A stretch of DNA of 64,000 nucleotides from Nostoc sp. CHAB 5824 (GCF_020829665.1 NZ_JAIVFT010000006.1:1-64000); one strand, 5' to 3'. Shown: positions 1 to 9,151, counted from the stretch's first letter. The notes: generated from the letters alone by a model not told the origin. Made by a program: numbers and translations.

Positions 1-445
1 TTCAAAGCATGGAGGCATTGCTGCGGGGGTGGTCTCTTTCATGAGCTTTTTTTCAACGTGAAAGCTATGCTAGTTAAGCATTATACTCTTTTTTAACTTT
101 AAGTTTTGTTTAAGTCCCGTTAACAGTATCAATTTATTAATCCGCTTAAGATTGTTTGCCAGAACCTATCCCACTAATAATATTTATGCTAAAAAGCTTA
201 AGTTTGTTGAGAATTGAAAACGAAAAATCAAGGTTTTCAAGCACATTTTACGAAAAAAGTAGGAATTTTTAGAATAGTGAGATAGGTTCCAGGGTGTTGT
301 GCCCGTTTTGCTATCTCTAGCTTGGTTAATGTGTCAGTGCTACTAACGGGAATAAATGTAAACACTATAAATTCGGATGGCTGCGATCGCCAATTTCAAG
401 ATCCGTATATTCAAACAATAAGCAGCCATAAAACGGACGAAGTTC
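1..445. other. Intergenic, nothing recognised
   Basis: AT-rich stretch without a convincing gene. A short ORF near the right end is only the antisense shadow of the nuclease gene and its downstream flank. One HIP1-like GCGATCGC lies near position 385. I see no RNA gene or terminator with a T tract. Confidence 0.5.
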
Positions 446-1621
446 CTAAGCAATACTCCCCCGCTTTCTGGCTTCTTTGTAGGAAGTTCCCACATTTTTC
501 AGGCCAGCTTTAATCATTTGTTGTTCGAGGAGGGCAAAGAAACGCGCTTTATCGCCACCTTTAACCACTGCTTGATTATGGGCTTCTGCGATCGCTACAG
601 GGTAGCCATATCCTTTTTGGACTTGTGCTAGCATTAGCCCCAATGCTTGGTCTAGCATGGTTGCATTATCCGCTACCCATGCCGGAACTTCGATCCGGGC
701 GATTTCGGTGCCAACGTGGACGTAGCAAAAGTAAATGGTTTGGTCACCGTAGAGTTCGAGAATGGGGGAATTACTACGCCACAAGGTACTGCGTTGTCCT
801 GGTTTGAGTCGAGTTGCCCAAACAGAAGTATCTCGTAACTGTTCAAAAATTTTACAAGCTACTTTTTCTAGCTGGTTTGGGCAATAAGTTTTACAGTCTG
901 GCACTGGATGAGGACAAGCTAACAACCGGAGAAAGTTCATTGTTTCAATGCTGCGAGAGGCGCTAAGATAACCCATTAGGGGAATTTGAGCATCACGCAT
1001 CTGCTCCCAAGCTTCGAGGATAGGGGGTAAAATGCGATCGCGTGCATCCATTGGTAATTGTTCTAAGAACCAGTAAATTAAAGAACCATCTACCATCGCC
1101 AATGCTGGGGCTTCCCCTTTGGCTGCACATGCAAGTTCTGCCAACACCGTTGTTTCTGAAGCAGTGCGGCGGAAACTCATCCATTCCTCGGTTCTAATTC
1201 CCCACTGCCGAGACATATATAAATCTTCCGAGCGGTAAAATACCTCTGGCAAACTATCGAGTAACGGATGGCGATTTTGCCCGTAGTGTAAAACTACTCT
1301 GCCGATATTCAGGAGATAACAGTAAGCAATTTCGTGATGGTTGGGGGCAATTTGCGAACCATCGGTAGCGATGACAGTATGAATTTTTGGAGGAACTGGA
1401 ATATCGATGCAGGTTTCTAGCGGTTCAATTGGGGTAGCATTAGCAAAAAGAATGCGATCGCACCATTTTTCCTGGCGATCGATTAAATCTTGTTGACACT
1501 CGTAAGCATTTTTGAGATGTTGTTGCGCCAATTCTAAACGCTGGCGACTGGCAGCAGCTTCTACAGTAAGATGCTGACTTAAACCCTGCATTTGTCGCGC
1601 CAGTTTTGTCAGGTCAAGCAT
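446..1621 (-). CDS. nurA: NurA-domain DNA nuclease
   Basis: The 391-residue protein matches the NurA family, nucleases that work in double-strand-break end processing and in archaea partner the HerA helicase. Visible marks are a long helical N-terminus (about residues 1-55), the motif IATDGSQI near residue 85 carrying the expected catalytic aspartate, and MVDGSLIYWF near residue 176 as the second conserved aspartate block. The C-terminal part (IARIEVPAWV, then the region around QAVVKGGDKARFF) is typical of cyanobacterial members. No HerA-like ATPase lies beside it, so its partner must be elsewhere. The ATG at 1621 gives a full-length product. The role in end resection is known for archaeal relatives and is inference here. 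Confidence 0.85.
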   Translation of the reverse strand: MLDLTKLARQMQGLSQHLTVEAAASRQRLELAQQHLKNAYECQQDLIDRQEKWCDRILFANATPIEPLETCIDIPVPPKIHTVIATDGSQIAPNHHEIAYCYLLNIGRVVLHYGQNRHPLLDSLPEVFYRSEDLYMSRQWGIRTEEWMSFRRTASETTVLAELACAAKGEAPALAMVDGSLIYWFLEQLPMDARDRILPPILEAWEQMRDAQIPLMGYLSASRSIETMNFLRLLACPHPVPDCKTYCPNQLEKVACKIFEQLRDTSVWATRLKPGQRSTLWRSNSPILELYGDQTIYFCYVHVGTEIARIEVPAWVADNATMLDQALGLMLAQVQKGYGYPVAIAEAHNQAVVKGGDKARFFALLEQQMIKAGLKNVGTSYKEARKRGSIA

Positions 1622-1953
1622 AAAAGTAAGTCTTAAGTGAGGAGTGAATAGTTATGAGTTATTATTTCATCTAAATCGAAAAACGTAAGCTTATGGTTTC
1701 TAATCTTTGCTATATATCCCGCTTCGTTGCTATTTTGCGTCGGAGTAAATTCCGAAGTTAATAACTAAAGTTCTTTTCAGACAACTAAATAAATGATTTC
1801 AGTCTATTGAAGTAGACTTGGGTTATGAGCCAGGAAATTAAGTTCCTGGCGGTATATCAGAAAGGCAACAATTTGACTATTACAAAATCTGGGTAATGAC
1901 AAACCCTTTTAGGGTGAGAGCATTAAAAGATTATTGCAACGTATTTAATATAT
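1622..1953. other. Intergenic with a short hairpin
   Basis: The gap lies between the HAD gene and nurA, both on minus. It contains an 8-bp perfect hairpin, GCCAGGAA at 1829-1836 and TTCCTGGC at 1843-1850, with no T tract on either side. A GAGGAGT-like heptamer occurs near 1638, of the kind scattered through Nostoc genomes. No gene is evident. Confidence 0.4.
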
Positions 1954-2739
1954 TTAAAGCCAAGCAGAGAAATCTTTGGAGAAGTTAGACAGTGATAACA
2001 GATGAATTCGCGGCTCATTTTGGGCAGTTTCCCGTTCTGCTTGGGTATTATAGCCCCAGTCTGCGAGGAAGAGTTTCACATCTTCAAGGTCTGCTTGCTG
2101 TTGGACTAACTGCAAAGTCTTGAGTCTATCTTCTACAAACCAGAGACTAAGTGGCTTCTCCCCTGCTGCCTGGATTAATTCTCGCAGAATTTCATATTTA
2201 GGACGCTTGACTTCTTTGCCAATAATTGCTTCTGCTGGTAAATTCACTCCTTCTTGTTGCAACAACTGCTGTACAAAACGCCCTTCTTTGGTTGTCACAA
2301 TGTATAGCTTAACTCCATTGTCAAGAGTTAATTTGATTTTTTCTATTACACCCGGATAAAATCTATGCAGACTTAGCCAACCGTCTAAATCGGTGGTAAT
2401 CCATTCATCTCGTTGCTTATCTAGTTTCGCAGCAATTTCTTTTGCTTGTAGCTTATCGTCTAACAAAAGTTTTGGGGCGATGCTTACCCATTCATGAAGA
2501 ATCTTTCCGTCAGGAATTCCATTTACCAAGGCTTTGATTAAAACGGGCATTTCCCAACCCGTTTCAATTACAGGTCGTAGGCGATAGAATCTTAAAGCTA
2601 AATCATCTGGTGGTGTGTCGTTAGCAGGAGACCAAATTTCACAGTAGGTACGCCATGCTACCTCAAAATATTCAATTAGTCCGTCGCAAATGACTCCATC
2701 AAAGTCTAGGGCTAAAATTATGGGACTACTTGCTGTCAT
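1954..2739 (-). CDS. HAD-superfamily hydrolase
   Basis: The 261-residue protein opens with LALDFDGVICDG, the HAD motif I with nucleophile and acid/base aspartates (DFD). Motif II is IVTTKEG near residue 145, and the conserved lysine block follows at GKEVKRPKYEIL. The acidic motif IV is FVEDRLKTL near residue 202. The large helical cap between motifs I and II fits the phosphoglycolate-phosphatase-like branch, but the substrate cannot be read from sequence. It is probably a cytosolic phosphatase. The ATG at 2739 places motif I at residue 10, as is usual. It is separated from nurA by 332 bases, so there is no strong case for an operon. Confidence 0.85.
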   Translation of the reverse strand: MTASSPIILALDFDGVICDGLIEYFEVAWRTYCEIWSPANDTPPDDLALRFYRLRPVIETGWEMPVLIKALVNGIPDGKILHEWVSIAPKLLLDDKLQAKEIAAKLDKQRDEWITTDLDGWLSLHRFYPGVIEKIKLTLDNGVKLYIVTTKEGRFVQQLLQQEGVNLPAEAIIGKEVKRPKYEILRELIQAAGEKPLSLWFVEDRLKTLQLVQQQADLEDVKLFLADWGYNTQAERETAQNEPRIHLLSLSNFSKDFSAWL

Positions 2740-3164
2740 TGTTTTGAGGATGAAACTGCTGTTGCCAGCTTAACTGAACTAGCAATGATTTGTTGTATCA
2801 GGACTGTAGATAGGAAAAGTAGTCTAAATGATTGCAGGCGATCGCTCTACCACTCCCTTGGGAGTAACTCTTCATGATTCCAAACCGCCTCGACCTTTTG
2901 CTTCCTAATAGTACCCGCAGGGGTACTATTACTTTAATAATCCGAAATGTCATTATTTGAATGTAAATTTCTCGGTGTAACTCCACTGAGATATTCAGAG
3001 GGGATTACAACTCAAGAAACCCGACACCAGTCGCTCATTTTGAAAACCAAAAGACCACGCTGGCTCTCCAACGCATTAGCTCTCCTTAATCCCCTAAAAG
3101 CAAACCTACCGTGTACACACAAGTCTTTTAGAGTTGCTGCATACGTGGGGTGAGTTAATTTTTA
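2740..3164. other. Intergenic with perfect hairpin
   Basis: No gene is supported. A 10-bp perfect hairpin (AATAGTACCC 2907-2916, loop gcag, GGGTACTATT 2921-2930) stands alone, without a T tract. Short ORFs on both strands here have no recognisable protein character. The stretch leads directly into the 21-bp tandem array. Confidence 0.4.
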
Positions 3165-3332
3165 CAAGTCGATGCATTAACAATGCAAGTCGATGCATTA
3201 ACAATGCAAGTCGATGCATTAACAATGCAAGTCGATGCATTAACAATGCCAGTTGATGCATTAACAACGCCAGTCGATGCATTAACAATGCCAGTCGATG
3301 CATTAACAATGCCAGTCGATGCATTAACAATG
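3165..3332. repeat. 21-bp tandem repeat, 8 units
   Basis: Eight consecutive 21-bp units start at 3165, 3186, 3207, 3228, 3249, 3270, 3291 and 3312. A degenerate ninth begins at 3333. Units 1-4 begin CAAGTCG and units 5-8 begin CCAGT(C/T)G, so the array shows two homogenised sub-blocks. Each unit carries the mini inverted repeat GCATT-AAC-AATGC. Since 21 is divisible by three and the unit has few stops, several frames on both strands read through as artificial heptapeptide repeats; none has a credible start, and I do not call them genes. Confidence 0.95.
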
Positions 3333-3513
3333 CAGGTCAAGAGACTTGTGTGTATACCTTGGCGCCGCAAGTTTTTTGGCAAGACAAGGCATAGCGTTGG
3401 CTCTTTAGGGTTCTCCGGGTTTAATAAGTAATAAAGCTGAATTCTGCTGTATATGTGCCAGTTGCGTTAGTCGTCAAGAGAAGAACATAGGAATGTAATT
3501 AAAGGAAAAAACC

Positions 3514-5214
3514 ATGCAAAATCTCCCTTTTGAATTTAGCCACGGCGGATATATTAAGGAAAGTACCGTGCAACAAAAAATTGCCTTACAGCCGCCAACG
3601 ACTGAGGCGATTGATGTGGAGACAGATTTCGATTACCTCTTTCCAGATATTGCCAGAGATTCAAATAGTTTACTTCCGGCAGACAACAACCAAGATGTTA
3701 TTAAAAAACTCAAAGAGCTAGGTGATGCAATAATTGACAGACAAAGCCCTGAGCCTGAAGACGATAACTCAACAATACCTCCGGTTTATACTTACTGGGG
3801 ACAGTTTATCGACCATGATATTACTGCCAACACTGATCGGGCTGTCACAGACCTTCAAACTGATATTACCAAAGATGATTTCACGCCTCTGTCACCCGAC
3901 TTCGTAACCGATAACCTCAAGAATCTGCGTCGCCCCACCTTCGATCTTGACAGTGTTTATGGCGACGGGCCAACTCTAGACCCTAAAAACCCCACGGAAG
4001 CAAAAGACTTTTATCAAGAAGACGATCCGGTAAAACTGAAAGTTGGGCAAAACGCTAAACAAAATGCTAACGGCGTCCCTACACTTGGAGCTAAAATTCC
4101 GCCAGAAAGCGATTTATCGCGCGACCTGCCACGCAATAATAGAATCGCTGTGATCGGCGACAGTCGCAACGACGAAAATCTAATCGTGGCACAGTTCCAC
4201 ACTGCCTTCCTGCGTTTCCACAACGCAGTAGTTGACTGGGTGCGGCAGAATGAACCGAACAATGCCCAAGACAATAAAAAACTATTTGTTCGGGCGCAGA
4301 CTCTAGTTCGTTGGCACTACCAATGGCTTGTTGTTAATGATTTCCTTCAAACAGTGACTGCAAGCAAGACAGTGGATAGCATCTTCAGCGACGGGCTGAA
4401 ATTCTATCATCCCCGGAATGGAAATCTTTTCATGCCTCTAGAATTCTCCGTTGCAGCTTACCGTTTTGGACATAGTATGGTGCGAGCTGCTTATGATTAC
4501 AACCGCAATTTTACAAACCAACCAGGAGCGTTGGCAGATGCAACGTTCAATTTACTTTTTGCGTTTACGGGAAGACGTGATATAGGCGGCCCACCAGGCC
4601 CTGGCCCGTCCGAGACTCTCCCTTTTAATTGGATTATTGAGTGGGATCGCTTTGTTGACAAAGAAAGCGCTGCCAAAAGGCAGAGAAATTCTGCGCGAAA
4701 AATTGACACGCATCTTGCATTGCCTTTGTCAGAGCTAATTAATGAAGGCAATAAAGATCCAAAAGATCAAGATCCTATTCAAAAACTTCTGAGGCACCTT
4801 GCTAAACGGAATTTACTACGTGGATATTTCCTCAGCATTCCCACTGGACAAAGCCTAGCTGACAAGCTAGGTATTAAAAAACTAACAGTGGAGGAGCTTA
4901 AACAAGACAATTCACCAGAATTGAATCAAGCCCTTGAACCTTTTCTAGAAAAAACTCCAGCGTGGTATTACGTCCTCAAAGAATCCGAAGTTCGTGCCAA
5001 GGGAGACTCTTTGGGCGAAGTTGGTAGCCGCATTGTTGCTGAAACCATCATCGGCTTAATTAAGAATGACCCATCTTCCTACCTCAACGATAGCGAACAT
5101 GAGGATGATCGTGATCATGTTTGGAACCCTTCCAATGGCGTTAAGCTGCCAAATGGTAGCGAAATTCGCGTGATTAGTGATTTTCTGAAGTTTGCCGGAG
5201 TGCTGCCAGCATAG
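3514..5214 (+). CDS. Animal-type heme peroxidase
   Basis: The 566-residue protein belongs to the peroxidase-cyclooxygenase (animal heme peroxidase) superfamily. The distal histidine motif WGQFIDHDIT lies near residue 90. The helix with HTAFLRFHNAVVDWV is near residue 230, and the proximal-histidine motif FRFGH appears as YRFGHSMVRA near residue 315. The C-terminal stretch GSRIVAETIIGLI is also typical. There is no signal peptide, so the product may be cytosolic or leave by a signal-free route; some bacterial members carry such domains in large secreted proteins. This one is a single-domain version without calcium-binding RTX repeats. An AAAGGA ribosome site lies 7 bases before the ATG. It likely oxidises halides or organic donors with peroxide; the substrate is unknown. 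Confidence 0.9.
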   Translation: MQNLPFEFSHGGYIKESTVQQKIALQPPTTEAIDVETDFDYLFPDIARDSNSLLPADNNQDVIKKLKELGDAIIDRQSPEPEDDNSTIPPVYTYWGQFIDHDITANTDRAVTDLQTDITKDDFTPLSPDFVTDNLKNLRRPTFDLDSVYGDGPTLDPKNPTEAKDFYQEDDPVKLKVGQNAKQNANGVPTLGAKIPPESDLSRDLPRNNRIAVIGDSRNDENLIVAQFHTAFLRFHNAVVDWVRQNEPNNAQDNKKLFVRAQTLVRWHYQWLVVNDFLQTVTASKTVDSIFSDGLKFYHPRNGNLFMPLEFSVAAYRFGHSMVRAAYDYNRNFTNQPGALADATFNLLFAFTGRRDIGGPPGPGPSETLPFNWIIEWDRFVDKESAAKRQRNSARKIDTHLALPLSELINEGNKDPKDQDPIQKLLRHLAKRNLLRGYFLSIPTGQSLADKLGIKKLTVEELKQDNSPELNQALEPFLEKTPAWYYVLKESEVRAKGDSLGEVGSRIVAETIIGLIKNDPSSYLNDSEHEDDRDHVWNPSNGVKLPNGSEIRVISDFLKFAGVLPA

Positions 5215-5275
5215 TCTTGTTAAGTAATACTAGCCACTACTGAACAACGCAGCAGCTTAATACAGTTAGCAAACG

Positions 5276-5310
5276 CGTGTAGAGACTTTACAATACAAAG
5301 TCTCTACACG
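5276..5310. terminator. Shared hairpin between convergent genes
   Basis: A perfect 14-bp inverted repeat (arms 5276-5289 and 5297-5310, 7-base loop) lies between the convergent peroxidase and permease genes. Each arm reads CGTGTAGAGACTTT or its complement. A bidirectional terminator role is inferred from position; a T tract is short. Confidence 0.6.
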
Positions 5311-5335
5311 CCGGAAAATACCCCTAATTCAAAGA

Positions 5336-6187
5336 TTATGGTGTGAGCTTTCTGTTGCTCAAGGTAAAAATACCGTATCTAGGACTGAATAACAACGCCA
5401 AAATAAAGAATCCTGATACTACTAAAACGATCGCAGGCCCAGAGGGCAAGTTATAAAAGTAGCTGAGGTACATACCGCTAATACTAGAAACTACGCCAAT
5501 TACCGCACCCACAATCATTACATGGTTGAGACGTTTAACTAATAAATAGGCGGTGGCTCCTGGTGTAATTAAAAGTGATAGTACTAAGATGACACCGACA
5601 GCTTTCATACTGGCAACAATTGTTAAAGCTATTAGCACCATAAGTCCAAAATTCAGCCGATTGACGGGCAAACCTGCGGCTTGAGCGCCTAAAGGATCAA
5701 AGGTGTAAAATAAAAGCTCTTTATATAGTAAAAGAACAACTATTAAAACAATAGTTGCAATAATAGCAGTATCCCGCACTTCATCAATAGTAACGCCGAG
5801 AATATTACCGAAAAGGAAGTGGTTGAGGTCGATTTTGTTATCTTTTTGAATAACAGTAATTAGGGTGATACCAAGGGCAAAGAATGCTGAAAAAACTATG
5901 CCCATTGCCGCATCTTCTTTAATTGGCGATCGCACTCTAATCCAAGCGATCGCCATTGTACTGACAACTCCGGCAATAAATGCCCCAATATATATATTTG
6001 CTCCTACCATAAAAGCGATCGCTAGTCCTGGCAAAACTGAGTGACTGATCGCATCACCTAGCAAGGCTAGCCGTTGCACCATTAAGTAGCTGCCTACAAC
6101 TGCACACAACATCCCAACTAAAATCGCAATCACGAGCGATCGCTGCATAAAGCCATATTGCAATGGCTCAATTAATGCTTGTAACAT
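5336..6187 (-). CDS. Zn/Mn ABC transporter permease (ABC-3 family)
   Basis: The 283-residue, very hydrophobic protein has about eight membrane segments and is the membrane part of a cluster-9 metal importer (ZnuB/MntB/TroC type). Near the N-terminus it shows LVGMLCAVVGSYLMVQRLAL and the conserved GDAISHSVLPGLA stretch, the usual contact zone with the ATPase. It lies 80 bases downstream of the ATPase gene on the same strand, so the two are very likely co-transcribed. The gap contains five TTTGTCA heptamers. The partner binding protein is divergent at 7245. The metal cannot be decided from the permease. Confidence 0.92.
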   Translation of the reverse strand: MLQALIEPLQYGFMQRSLVIAILVGMLCAVVGSYLMVQRLALLGDAISHSVLPGLAIAFMVGANIYIGAFIAGVVSTMAIAWIRVRSPIKEDAAMGIVFSAFFALGITLITVIQKDNKIDLNHFLFGNILGVTIDEVRDTAIIATIVLIVVLLLYKELLFYTFDPLGAQAAGLPVNRLNFGLMVLIALTIVASMKAVGVILVLSLLITPGATAYLLVKRLNHVMIVGAVIGVVSSISGMYLSYFYNLPSGPAIVLVVSGFFILALLFSPRYGIFTLSNRKLTP

Positions 6188-6196
6188 ATTTCATTA

Positions 6197-6231
6197 TTTG
6201 TCATTTGTCATTTGTCATTTGTCATTTGTCA
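6197..6231. repeat. STRR heptamer repeat (TTTGTCA x5)
   Basis: Five perfect tandem copies of TTTGTCA sit at 6197-6231, followed by a degenerate sixth. They lie in the gap between the ATPase and permease genes of the metal transporter. This matches the short tandemly repeated repetitive sequences known from heterocystous cyanobacteria. The same heptamer family recurs at 37338 and inside mutS at 55245. Confidence 0.9.
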
Positions 6232-6267
6232 GTTGTCCTTTGAAAATGACTAATAACGAATTATAGT

Positions 6268-7038
6268 TTAGGCAGCATCTGAAAAGTACATTACTTTACC
6301 ACCATAAGCAAGATGTAGATTCTCTTGGGTAAGTACTTGTTGCCGTGAACCTGTGGCGATTAATTCACGATTTAGTAATATTAAATCATCGAAGTGGGTG
6401 ATTGATTCTCCTAAGTCGTGGTTGACTACTAGCACAATTTTATTGTCGGCAGCGAGTTCATGAAAGACTTCAAAAATCACTGACTGGGTTTTTTGATCAA
6501 TACCTACTAGAGGTTCATCAAAGCAGAAAATTTCTGCTTGCTGTGTTAAAGCACGAGCTAAAAATACCCGTTGTTGTTGTCCTCCTGATAATTGTCCAAT
6601 GGGGCGATCGCAATATTCGCTCATTCCAACTCTTTCTATGGCATTTTTTGCTACTTGGCGGCTAACTGCCGAGAAGCTACGCAACCAGCCTGTTTTCTTT
6701 ACCCGTCCCATCATAACTACATCCCAAACGGTGGCGGGGTAAGTCCAGTCAATTTGACTACGTTGTGGTACATAAGCAACTTTCTCTAATTGTTGCATCA
6801 AGGGTTTACCTTGGCACAGCACCGTACCACTGTTGACAGGAACCAAGCCTAACATTGCTTTCATCAGCGTACTTTTGCCAGCACCGTTGGGGCCAAAAAT
6901 ACCCGTCAGTTTTCCCGGTTTGACGATACAGTTAACGTCCCTTAAAGCTTCTTGTGTCCGGTAGTATACTCCTAGATGGGCAATGCTAATTGCTGCTTTG
7001 GAACTCATGTCAAAAGCTTTGATAGTTTTTGCAGGCAT
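6268..7038 (-). CDS. Zn/Mn ABC transporter ATP-binding protein
   Basis: This is the ATPase of the metal importer. Walker A is GPNGAGKST, the signature is LSGGQQQR, Walker B is EIFCFDEP, and the switch histidine is in VVNHDLG. Three further upstream starts are open, at 7095 and 7179 (and a downstream one at 7008). I choose 7038 because AGAGGA precedes that ATG and because the longer forms add a non-conserved stretch reaching within 5 bases of the divergent gene's longest reading. Expected length for the family is about 250 residues, as obtained here. It energises uptake through the permease encoded just downstream. Confidence 0.9.
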   Translation of the reverse strand: MPAKTIKAFDMSSKAAISIAHLGVYYRTQEALRDVNCIVKPGKLTGIFGPNGAGKSTLMKAMLGLVPVNSGTVLCQGKPLMQQLEKVAYVPQRSQIDWTYPATVWDVVMMGRVKKTGWLRSFSAVSRQVAKNAIERVGMSEYCDRPIGQLSGGQQQRVFLARALTQQAEIFCFDEPLVGIDQKTQSVIFEVFHELAADNKIVLVVNHDLGESITHFDDLILLNRELIATGSRQQVLTQENLHLAYGGKVMYFSDAA

Positions 7039-7244
7039 TTCCTCTATTTTTGTCTGGGATAAGCGAAGTTTTGTAGGAAAAGAGACGTTTTTCATAATCG
7101 GGTTTAAATATTTATTTCTTGAGCTTACTATAAAAATGAGAGAAATATGAAAAAATCTATAATTAGATGTAATATCCAAGATAAATGAAACTAATACTAG
7201 AGATAGACGGCAGTAATCCTTATGGCAAGGGAATAATCAGCAGG

Positions 7245-8201
7245 ATGAGGGGAAAAATTCTTTTCCGGCTTTGTTTGGGAATCCTTGTACCTTTGGCTTT
7301 ACTCAGTTGTACCCAGAAAGACTCTAATTCCAACACTGCCAAGGGAGATAAGCCGCGAGTGGTTGCAACAAGTACCATCATTGCTGATTTGGCACAAGAG
7401 GTTGCAGAAGATGAAATTCGACTAAGTGCAATCTTAAAACCGGGTACCGATCCCCATGTTTACGAACCAGTACCAGCAGACAGCAGGGTTTTGGAAGAAG
7501 CTGACTTGATTTTATATAACGGTTACAACTTGGAACCAGGGCTGATTAAATTAATGAATGCTTCTGGTGGTAAGGCGCAAAAGTTAGCTGTGGGGGAAGC
7601 TGTCAAATCTTTGCAGCTTGATAAAGGCAAAGGAGAAGTTGTGCCAGATCCGCACGTTTGGGGTAGTGCAGAAAATGCGATCGCAATGACGAATGCGATT
7701 CGGGATGCTTTGATTGAGTTATCACCTGAAGATAGAGGAAAATTTACTCAAAAAGCATCGCAACTAAATAATGAATTAAAACAATTGCATACTTGGATTA
7801 ATCAACAGATTCAAACTATTCCCGCAGATAAGCGCAAACTGGTGACAACCCATGATGCATTCCAATATTATGGACGTGCTTATGGAATTGCGATCGCAGG
7901 TACTTTAATTGGCATTAGTACCGAAGAACAACCAAGTGCCCAAACAGTTCAGCGATTAGTAGAGTCAGTTAAAAAAATAGGCGTTTCTGCAATTTTTGCT
8001 GAGACTACAATTAACCCCGCTTTAATTAAAACTGTTGCCCAAGAAGCAGGGGTAAAATTAGCGCCAAATCAACTCTATTCTGATTCAATTGGTGCTAAGG
8101 GAAGTCAAGGAGATTCTTATATCAAAATGATGGAGGCGAATACTCGTACAATTGTAGAAGCATTGGGGGGAAAATATACCCCACTTCAACTAAAGAAGTA
8201 A
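7245..8201 (+). CDS. Zn/Mn ABC transporter substrate-binding lipoprotein
   Basis: This is a cluster-9 (TroA/ZnuA/PsaA) metal-binding protein of 318 residues. The chosen ATG gives a clean lipoprotein signal: MRGKILF, a hydrophobic run, then the lipobox LLSC with Cys22. A 20-residue upstream extension is open but spoils the signal. Likely ligands are His in TDPHVYEP, His in PDPHVWG, His in TTHDAFQYY, and Asp in LYSDSIG. The third ligand is histidine rather than the glutamate of MntC/PsaA, so the site resembles TroA or ZnuA. The His-rich loop of typical ZnuA is absent. It is divergent from the ATPase/permease pair, which suggests a shared, metal-regulated intergenic control region; I could not pick out a convincing Zur or Mn box. 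Confidence 0.9.
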   Translation: MRGKILFRLCLGILVPLALLSCTQKDSNSNTAKGDKPRVVATSTIIADLAQEVAEDEIRLSAILKPGTDPHVYEPVPADSRVLEEADLILYNGYNLEPGLIKLMNASGGKAQKLAVGEAVKSLQLDKGKGEVVPDPHVWGSAENAIAMTNAIRDALIELSPEDRGKFTQKASQLNNELKQLHTWINQQIQTIPADKRKLVTTHDAFQYYGRAYGIAIAGTLIGISTEEQPSAQTVQRLVESVKKIGVSAIFAETTINPALIKTVAQEAGVKLAPNQLYSDSIGAKGSQGDSYIKMMEANTRTIVEALGGKYTPLQLKK

Positions 8202-8330
8202 ATTCATTAGAGTAAATATCTAACCTAAGACGTGTTATTCTCAAAGTCTCTCCAGAGAAAGAACTCTTTTTAGCCCCAATTTTCTAGAGTGTTATTAGTA
8301 AAGCTACATTTTTCAATACCTGAAAAAGCC

Positions 8331-8666
8331 ATGACTGATAAAAATCAAGAAAATCAAATTAAGCAACCAGTAAGTGAGGATACACATTTACGCGAAGAAC
8401 CGAACGTCAACGAAAGAAACTTAACAGCGAATCCAGGAGATAGAATCGCTGATGAGTCTCAATCTGTTGAAGAAAAGGCTAAACAGGTAGCTGTGGATGA
8501 TGTACCAGACATTACAGGCGACAAAATCACAGTCCCGACTTACTTCGTTGTAGATGAACCCGACGGCGAAAAGAAAGCACTCCACCACGTTAAAGATGCT
8601 GAAGAGATTTCCGATGTAATTCGGCAAGCACGAGTTGACGAAAATGGAAATCGGATTTGGTGGTAG
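8331..8666 (+). CDS. Conserved-looking small acidic protein
   Basis: The 111-residue hydrophilic protein is rich in Glu, Asp and Asn in its first half and ends in NRIWW. The second half (VPTYFVVDEPDGEKKALHHV onward) looks folded. No family function is recognised and there is no signal or membrane segment. A GTG at 8289 would extend it, but the ATG at 8331 starts the typical hydrophilic sequence MTDKNQEN. It lies 130 bases downstream of the metal-binding protein on the same strand. Confidence 0.65.
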   Translation: MTDKNQENQIKQPVSEDTHLREEPNVNERNLTANPGDRIADESQSVEEKAKQVAVDDVPDITGDKITVPTYFVVDEPDGEKKALHHVKDAEEISDVIRQARVDENGNRIWW

Positions 8667-8841
8667 TCCTTCGTTTAAGAGATACGGGGACACATGGACA
8701 CGGAGAGTTCTTTCTTTGTGTCCTCGTGTCTGTCTTTTTTGGTTAACTTATATCTATTAATGACGTAATCATAATTTGGAAATTCTCTTAGGATAGACGG
8801 TACTATGAAATGTCACAAGTATCGGTGAGAGAAGTTCTAAC

Positions 8842-9126
8842 TTAGATGCAGCAGCACAGCCAGAACGATTTGCTGCGATTGCGTCTATCTGTAGTGGTAG
8901 GAACGCACGTAAGTTGAAAAATCTTCTTGTGTAGGCATTTCACAGAGCCAAAGATAATGTAGTTCCCTTTGGTGAGTCCGAAATCATGGTTTCTATACTC
9001 AAAGCCCAGGATGAGAATGTGAAATTTACAGTTTACCCAGAAGCCAATCACGACTCGTAGACGCAGACATACAATAATCCAGAGTTGTATGAGTGCTTTT
9101 TACAGTATAATACAAAATTTTGCTAA
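8842..9126 (+). pseudogene. Decayed C-terminus of an alpha/beta-hydrolase (predicted esterase/peptidase)
   Basis: One frame reads 95 codons with two internal TAG codons and strong resemblance to the C-terminal part of prolyl-oligopeptidase/dienelactone-hydrolase-like esterases. It includes AAAQPERFAAIASIC, AKDNVVPFGESE with the catalytic-aspartate loop, VKFTVYPEANHDS with the catalytic-histidine loop, and TYNNPELYECFLQ. The stops fall where family members have Trp (before AFH and after NHDS), which suggests TGG to TAG changes. The nucleophile half is missing or unrecognisable upstream. An antisense ORF here is a shadow. Confidence 0.75.
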
Positions 9127-9151
9127 CCAAATTAGGAATACACTGAGCAGC

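Noticed and set aside
2947..3153. 68-codon plus ORF before the first tandem array.
   Set aside because: Composition looks random and no start signal is present.
3106..3431. Several overlapping ORFs on both strands made of heptapeptide repeats (MQVDALT, NASTGIV, LMHRLAL).
   Set aside because: They are the translations of a 21-bp tandem array in different frames; no frame has flanking coding character or a ribosome site.
7094..7244. A Zur- or Mn-type operator between the divergent metal-transport genes.
   Set aside because: No convincing palindrome of the known 7-1-7 type could be found by eye.
8842..9051. Minus-strand ORF of 69 codons.
   Set aside because: The plus strand carries a clear decayed esterase; the ORF is its antisense shadow.
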